Below, in pieces: positions 6,833 through 9,843 of a stretch of DNA of 9,843 nucleotides. The stretch comes from Burkholderiales bacterium (GTDB lineage: Bacteria; Pseudomonadota; Gammaproteobacteria; Burkholderiales; Burkholderiaceae_C): contig JANXTP010000207.1 of NCBI GenBank assembly GCA_025352345.1, forward strand, positions 1 through 9,843. Reading direction: 5' to 3'. The notes beneath the pieces were generated by a model. The model saw only the letters and a program-made list of their open reading frames with translations, was not told where the DNA came from and ran no database searches. How positions within the stretch are numbered: the stretch's first letter is position 1; every line of letters begins with the position of its first letter. Made by a program: the position numbers and the translations under genes.

Positions 6833-7728
6833 GTGCCTGAAGTGGCGCACGGCACTGCGACAACAGGGGATCGCTCTTTTGCAAGCCACGCCGTGAAAGC
6901 TTCCTCAAAGCCGAACTGCCCTGCCTTTTGAGACAGTGTGTGATCCGCACCAGGCAGGTCTACTTTATGGACTCCAACTTTAGCCATTGAGTCACACCAC
7001 GTCCTTGAAGTCTTGGCGTAATCGACAAACTCGCGTGCGGTTAAATCATTACCGCTCAGTACGAGCAATATGTCGCCCTTGAACTGACACCACGCCAGCG
7101 CCATGGCTTGCTGAAAAGGCGGCCTTGGCCAACTGACAGGCTTTTGATGGTCAGCCACGCTACGGCGAACGGTACTGGCGATGTCTGTCAATGCGCCCAA
7201 GCCTATACCGCCTCGGAGCAATTTTCGCCAAAATGTACGATCCATCAGTCGATCCCGGTAGTAGTGCTTGAGATGGGCACGTGCCAACGATTCCGTGGAA
7301 CGTACCCAGGGATTGAGCAAACACAGGCCCGTCACTCGCTGATCACTTGTCTCGTACAGGTAGAGCAGTGCTGCGGAGGCACCGTCGCACAGACCGCACA
7401 ACACCAGATGATCAATGTTTGGTGCTTGCGTCTGAAACGTGTCGATTGCCGCAGCGACATCGGAGCTGACCGCTTCGAAGATGCGCTGCGTACCTTCGGC
7501 ATCACCCATGCCTCGATAGTCGAAGCGCAGGACGGCATGACCGTGTGAGGCCAGGGCGCGTGCCAATTGAACGAATTGGCGGTGCGATCCAGCGCGGTAC
7601 TGCGGCCCGCCCACGATGATGACAACACCAGTGCGGGCAGCAGCCAAGCCGACCGATGGCGCCGAGATGACGCCGATCAGGCGCTCACCGGCGCAGTCGA
7701 AGGTGACCGCACTTTCGGTGTAAGTCAT
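6829..7728 (-). CDS. Exosortase A system-associated hydrolase 1 (alpha/beta hydrolase fold)
   Basis: A 299-residue cytoplasmic alpha/beta-hydrolase-fold protein matching the family defined as exosortase A system-associated hydrolase 1 (TIGR03100 type). Visible motifs are GGPQYRAGSHRQF (40-52, oxyanion region), LRFDYRGMGDAEG (67-79), the nucleophile elbow CGLCDGASAALLY (111-123), LLNPWVRS (137-144), LSGNDLTAREF (224-234) and PGADHT (259-264). The probable triad is Cys114-Asp228-His263, with Cys in place of the usual Ser; from memory GLCDxASA is normal for this family. It may be a thioesterase, acyltransferase or hydrolase acting on the ACP-bound product, which is an inference from the neighbours. 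It overlaps hydrolase 2 upstream and the TPR gene downstream, both by ATGA, so translational coupling is likely. Family call strong, reaction unknown. Confidence 0.92.
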   Translation of the reverse strand: MTYTESAVTFDCAGERLIGVISAPSVGLAAARTGVVIIVGGPQYRAGSHRQFVQLARALASHGHAVLRFDYRGMGDAEGTQRIFEAVSSDVAAAIDTFQTQAPNIDHLVLCGLCDGASAALLYLYETSDQRVTGLCLLNPWVRSTESLARAHLKHYYRDRLMDRTFWRKLLRGGIGLGALTDIASTVRRSVADHQKPVSWPRPPFQQAMALAWCQFKGDILLVLSGNDLTAREFVDYAKTSRTWCDSMAKVGVHKVDLPGADHTLSQKAGQFGFEEAFTAWLAKERSPVVAVPCATSGT

Positions 7729-8603
7729 GCTGATTCAACAGATGTGATTCGGTGTTCTAGGGAGGTTCGACGACTGTGCGTGCAGAGCACCCTGGCTGTG
7801 GTGGCGTCCAGCAACGCTGGCGCATCTTCAATCTCCGTCGTCTGCCAAAACTCGGGACCGACCGCCATCTGGTGATTCACCTCAAACCCGGCATCACGCC
7901 ATGCCGCGACGCCGCGCTCGGTGGCGGGCGACAACATGGCATCGTCACGCGGCGTCACGTCGATCCACTCAACACGACCCCGGTGCGCAGGAGGCGTCAA
8001 CGTGGCGGCCTCCAGGCCCGCTGCGAGCGCGGGCGAGATGGCGTACCCCGCAATCTCAACGGCTGAACCCGACGCAAGCTGTTGCCGCAGTGCGTTCATC
8101 GCACCCTTCGATTTGCCGTCGAGTATGTCTCCCACGACCTTCAATCGCAGGAACTGCTGTAGCAACGGCTTGCCCGCGCCAGGGGCCTGCCAAAACAAAA
8201 AATCGCAGGGTTGACTGAGTTGGCGTGCCGCATCGACCGCGACGAGGCAGCCCGCTCGCAAGCCCCACAACCACACGGGTGCCGGGTACTGCTGCCGAAG
8301 CCACAGGCAACCTTCGACCACATCGGCCACCCAGTCGTCCCAGGTGGCATCGCCGAAGTCACCACTGCTGTCGCCGCAGCCCAGCAGGTCGATTTGCAAC
8401 ACGGCAAAACCGGCCGCTGCGAGGGCTCGCGACTGCAACGCTGCCATCCGACGTGCCTTGTTCATTTCCTCGGCGAAGGGGTGCACGTAGACGACTGCGC
8501 CGCGAGCCGAGGTACTTGCCGGTCGGTGCAACACGCAGAAGCGCTGCCCTCGCAGCCCCTGCGGCATGGGGAGGAAGAAAGGTTCAACGGGCATCATGGG
8601 CAT
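7725..8603 (-). CDS. Exosortase A system-associated hydrolase 2 (alpha/beta hydrolase fold)
   Basis: A 292-residue cytoplasmic alpha/beta-fold protein matching exosortase A system-associated hydrolase 2 (TIGR03101 type). Motifs include FFLPMPQGLRGQRFCVLHRP (9-28), VVYVHPFAEEMNKARRM (37-53), LQIDLLGCGDSSGDFGDATW (69-88) and WLWGLRAGCLVA (111-122). The nucleophile elbow reads Gly114-Leu-Arg116-Ala-Gly118, so the usual Ser is Arg. It may therefore be non-hydrolytic, a binding partner or scaffold for hydrolase 1, or use other residues. The C-terminal third has no clear catalytic His context. The start is ATG at 8603 with GGAGAAGG just upstream (8614-8607); ATGs at 8597 and 8594 are equally possible, and the last best fits the relatives I recall. 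It lies 30 bp after the ACP gene and overlaps hydrolase 1 as ATGA. Family call strong, function unknown. Confidence 0.9.
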   Translation of the reverse strand: MPMMPVEPFFLPMPQGLRGQRFCVLHRPASTSARGAVVYVHPFAEEMNKARRMAALQSRALAAAGFAVLQIDLLGCGDSSGDFGDATWDDWVADVVEGCLWLRQQYPAPVWLWGLRAGCLVAVDAARQLSQPCDFLFWQAPGAGKPLLQQFLRLKVVGDILDGKSKGAMNALRQQLASGSAVEIAGYAISPALAAGLEAATLTPPAHRGRVEWIDVTPRDDAMLSPATERGVAAWRDAGFEVNHQMAVGPEFWQTTEIEDAPALLDATTARVLCTHSRRTSLEHRITSVESA

Positions 8604-8606
8604 AGG

Positions 8607-8614
8607 CCTTCTCC
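8607..8614 (-). promoter_or_regulatory. Ribosome binding site of hydrolase 2
   Basis: The minus strand reads GGAGAAGG ending three bases before the ATG at 8603. The GGAG part is seven bases from that ATG. The AAGG part is nine bases from the in-frame ATG at 8597. The site therefore does not decide between the clustered ATGs. Confidence 0.6.
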
Positions 8615-8633
8615 AGCGAAGAAGGCGCAGCGA

Positions 8634-8897
8634 TCAGGTGCTGGCCGGTGTGGCGAGTTTGCTGCTGACGAAATCCGCCAGCGCACCCACCGTGGCGAAG
8701 GTGTCGCCATCGATGTCGTCGTCATCGACGCAGATGCCGAACTGCTCTTCCAGCGTGGTGATCAGCGTCACCACCGCCATCGAATCGAGTTCGGCAATGG
8801 CGCCCAGCAGGCGGGTGTCTCGGTTGAACGAGGCCGAGCGTCCGTCCAGGCTCAGCACTTGGTCAAGTACTCGCACGACTTGTTGGCAGACGTTCAT
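8634..8897 (-). CDS. Acyl carrier protein of the exosortase A accessory module
   Basis: An 87-residue acidic four-helix acyl carrier protein, the usual size for a free-standing ACP. The phosphopantetheine site is ELDSMAVVTLI (36-46), with Ser39 in a DSM motif in place of the classical DSL. The following helix region EEQFGICVDDDDIDGDTFATV is the normal ACP recognition segment, followed by a short final helix (LADFVSSKL). It should be modified by a phosphopantetheinyl transferase and carry a thioester-linked acyl group in the cytoplasm. The divergent ligase at 9112 is the obvious candidate to load it, and the two hydrolase-fold proteins downstream to act on the product; both are inferences. The ATG at 8897 has AAAGGA five bases upstream. 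It is the first gene of the minus-strand operon. Confidence 0.92.
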   Translation of the reverse strand: MNVCQQVVRVLDQVLSLDGRSASFNRDTRLLGAIAELDSMAVVTLITTLEEQFGICVDDDDIDGDTFATVGALADFVSSKLATPAST

Positions 8898-8902
8898 TCT
8901 TG

Positions 8903-8908
8903 TCCTTT
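8903..8908 (-). promoter_or_regulatory. Strong ribosome binding site of the acyl carrier protein gene
   Basis: The minus strand reads AAAGGA followed by five bases and the ATG at 8897. It is the best Shine-Dalgarno match in the window and fits the first, probably most abundant, product of the operon. Confidence 0.75.
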
Positions 8909-8932
8909 ATTAACCACTGCGCTCAAGCAATG

Positions 8933-8961
8933 AGTTTAGGCTGCGACCTGGCACCGATCAA
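8933..8961 (-). promoter_or_regulatory. Candidate sigma-70-type promoter for the ACP-hydrolase-glycan operon
   Basis: The minus strand has TTGATC at 8961-8956 and TAAACT at 8938-8933, separated by exactly 17 bases. Each hexamer matches the consensus at four of six positions. Transcription would start about 30 bases before the ACP start codon. This is a by-eye match in a high-GC genome, so it is only a candidate. No comparably good promoter was seen for the divergent ligase. Confidence 0.35.
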
Positions 8962-8996
8962 CTTGCGGCGACCCTCAAGTGCGACGGCGTCGTGAG

Positions 8997-9025
8997 GTGC
9001 TGCACGCTGCCCGGAACTGCTGCAC
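8997..9025 (+). repeat. Phased direct repeat TGCTGCAC in the divergent control region
   Basis: The octamer TGCTGCAC occurs at 8998-9005 and again at 9018-9025. The start-to-start distance is 20 bases, about two helical turns. It lies between the divergent ACP and ligase starts, upstream of the candidate ACP promoter, where an activator or repressor dimer could bind. A chance origin cannot be excluded for an octamer of this composition. Confidence 0.3.
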
Positions 9026-9111
9026 ACCCCGGGCGCGCTGGCGTAAATTCACCGTGCCATACTTTTTCAATCGCCTTTTGTCCGCCGGGGTTTTGCCGCC
9101 AGCGCCTTCGC

Positions 9112-9843
9112 ATGCTTGAGTCGCATCTCTTAGCTGATTTGATCACTTGTGCGTGTGAGCGATCGCCTGCAGCCGAAGCGCTCACTCACGGCGGCGTGAG
9201 CATCGACTATCAGGTACTGCAGCGCGATGTCCAAGGTTTTGCTGGTGCGCTCGCCGCCCTCGGTGTCAAGCGCGGCGAGCGCGTGGGCATCTACCTGGAA
9301 AAGCGCTTCGAGACGGTGATCGCCAGCTTCGGCGCGGCGGCTGCGGGCGCTGTTTTCGTGCCGCTGAACCCGCTGCTCAAGGCTGAGCAGGTCGGCTACA
9401 TCCTGCGCGATTGCCAAGTGCGCGTGCTCATCACCTCGCCCGAGCGATTGCCGTCGTTGGCAGACACCTTGATGCAATGCCCCGATTTGCGCTGCGTCGT
9501 GCTGACCGAGGGCCCTGAGGACGTGACATCGGCGCCCAGTGCGCAGCCCATCACACGCTGGCGCGACCTGTTGGCCGGGCCGCAGAAGCCCGTGCACCGG
9601 GTCATCGACACCGACATGGCCGCCATCCTCTACACCTCGGGCAGCACGGGCAGGCCGAAGGGTGTGGTGCTCTCCCACCGCAACATGGTGGCCGGAGCCA
9701 AGAGCGTGGCGTCCTATCTCGGCAACCATGCTGGCGACACGCTGCTGGCTGCGTTGCCGCTGTCCTTCGATGCCGGTTTCAGCCAACTGACCACGGCCTT
9801 CCACAGCGGTGCGCGGGTGGTGCTGCTGAACTACCTGCTGCCG
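9112..9843 (+). CDS. Acyl-CoA/acyl-ACP ligase (AMP-forming), exosortase A system-associated, 5' part
   Basis: The first 244 codons of an ANL-superfamily adenylate-forming enzyme, cut by the right edge; full members have a little over 500 residues. It activates a carboxylic acid with ATP to an acyl-adenylate and passes it to a thiol (CoA or the pantetheine of the neighbouring ACP). The N-terminus MLESHLLADLI fits the family start. The core shows GALAALGVKRGERVGIYLEKR (45-65, with the usual G-V--GDRV region), AAGAVFVPLNPLLKAEQ (77-93), the A3 phosphate loop YTSGSTGRPKGVVLSHRN (174-191) and LPLSFDAGFSQL (215-226). These match the ligase of exosortase A loci (TIGR03098 type). The ATG at 9112 lacks a good Shine-Dalgarno, although the frame is open upstream. 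It is transcribed divergently from the ACP operon. A PLP-dependent decarboxylase commonly follows this gene and may lie just outside. Confidence 0.93.
   Translation, partial: MLESHLLADLITCACERSPAAEALTHGGVSIDYQVLQRDVQGFAGALAALGVKRGERVGIYLEKRFETVIASFGAAAAGAVFVPLNPLLKAEQVGYILRDCQVRVLITSPERLPSLADTLMQCPDLRCVVLTEGPEDVTSAPSAQPITRWRDLLAGPQKPVHRVIDTDMAAILYTSGSTGRPKGVVLSHRNMVAGAKSVASYLGNHAGDTLLAALPLSFDAGFSQLTTAFHSGARVVLLNYLLP

Larger units (their letters stand above)
8898..9111. promoter_or_regulatory. Divergent intergenic control region between ACP and ligase genes
   Basis: A 214-bp non-coding stretch separates the two outward-facing starts and is the only sizeable non-coding region in the window. 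It holds the candidate minus-strand promoter, the phased octamer repeat and an AT-richer patch at about 9044-9079 (TAAATT, CATACTTTTTCAATC) that could serve the ligase promoter, though no well-spaced -35/-10 pair is evident there. No sigma-54 element with correct spacing was found. Confidence 0.6.

Noticed and set aside
8211..8933. Plus-strand open frame of 240 codons opposite hydrolase 2 and ACP
   Set aside because: Antisense shadow of two well-identified genes and it crosses their intergenic gap.
8949..8966. Sigma-54-like element TGGCAC...TTGC on the plus strand before the ligase
   Set aside because: The two boxes are 8 bases apart, whereas the -24/-12 elements need 5 between TGGCAC and TTGC. 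PEP-CTERM systems do often use sigma-54, which is why it was checked.
9043..9059. TGGCACG on the minus strand as a sigma-54 -24 box for the ACP operon
   Set aside because: The expected -12 GC is absent (ATTTA at that position).
9130..9804. Minus-strand open frame of 224 codons opposite the ligase
   Set aside because: The plus-strand ligase with its YTSGSTGRPKG loop explains the region; the antisense product is low-complexity.
1..9843. CRISPR arrays, tRNA or rRNA genes, insertion sequences with terminal inverted repeats
   Set aside because: None seen on either strand; coding genes occupy nearly the whole window.

Overview
The window looks like part of an exosortase A (PEP-CTERM / EpsH-type) exopolysaccharide locus from a high-GC betaproteobacterium, most likely of the Burkholderiales. 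That placement is an inference from the gene families, the G/C-rich third codon positions and the locus organisation. No rRNA, tRNA or other taxonomic marker is present. The exosortase itself is not in the window and would be expected beyond the right edge.

Right part (about 6.8-9.8 kb): the accessory module of exosortase A loci. A plus-strand AMP-forming acyl-CoA/acyl-ACP ligase starts at 9112 and runs off the right edge. Divergent from it, across a 214-bp control region, a minus-strand operon begins with an acyl carrier protein (8897-8634). Two paired alpha/beta-hydrolase-fold proteins follow: hydrolase 2 (8603-7725) and hydrolase 1 (7728-6829). Neither has a serine nucleophile: hydrolase 1 carries Cys and hydrolase 2 carries Arg at that position.

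Middle part (about 1.5-6.8 kb): the same minus-strand operon continues without a visible break. It encodes an exported TPR protein (6832-6143), a FemAB/BioF2-like GNAT transferase (6146-4971), a GT2 glycosyltransferase (4915-3974), a Wzx-type flippase (3977-2487) and a GT11-like glycosyltransferase (2484-1522). Most junctions are ATGA or GTGA overlaps, so the genes are probably translated as one coupled unit. Together they would assemble, modify and flip a lipid-linked surface glycan.

Left part (about 0-1.5 kb): the operon runs into a broken gene. An ATG overlapping the GT11 stop opens a frame resembling the N-terminus of a GT39/PMT-type membrane glycosyltransferase, interrupted by three TAG stops. 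Near position 1200 the frame passes, without a shift, into a lower-GC stretch that reads like the C-terminus of an unrelated protein. This stretch overlaps the start (TTG) of an intact acyltransferase-3 (OafA-like) gene, 1086-40. The edge looks like a recombination or deletion scar where a glycan-decoration cassette was joined to the exosortase locus.

The ligase, ACP and hydrolases probably activate, carry and process an acyl or other carboxylate group. The GTs, flippase, GNAT and acyltransferase build and decorate the polysaccharide. The link between the two halves is inferred from operon structure. There is no gene-free stretch longer than 300 bp.
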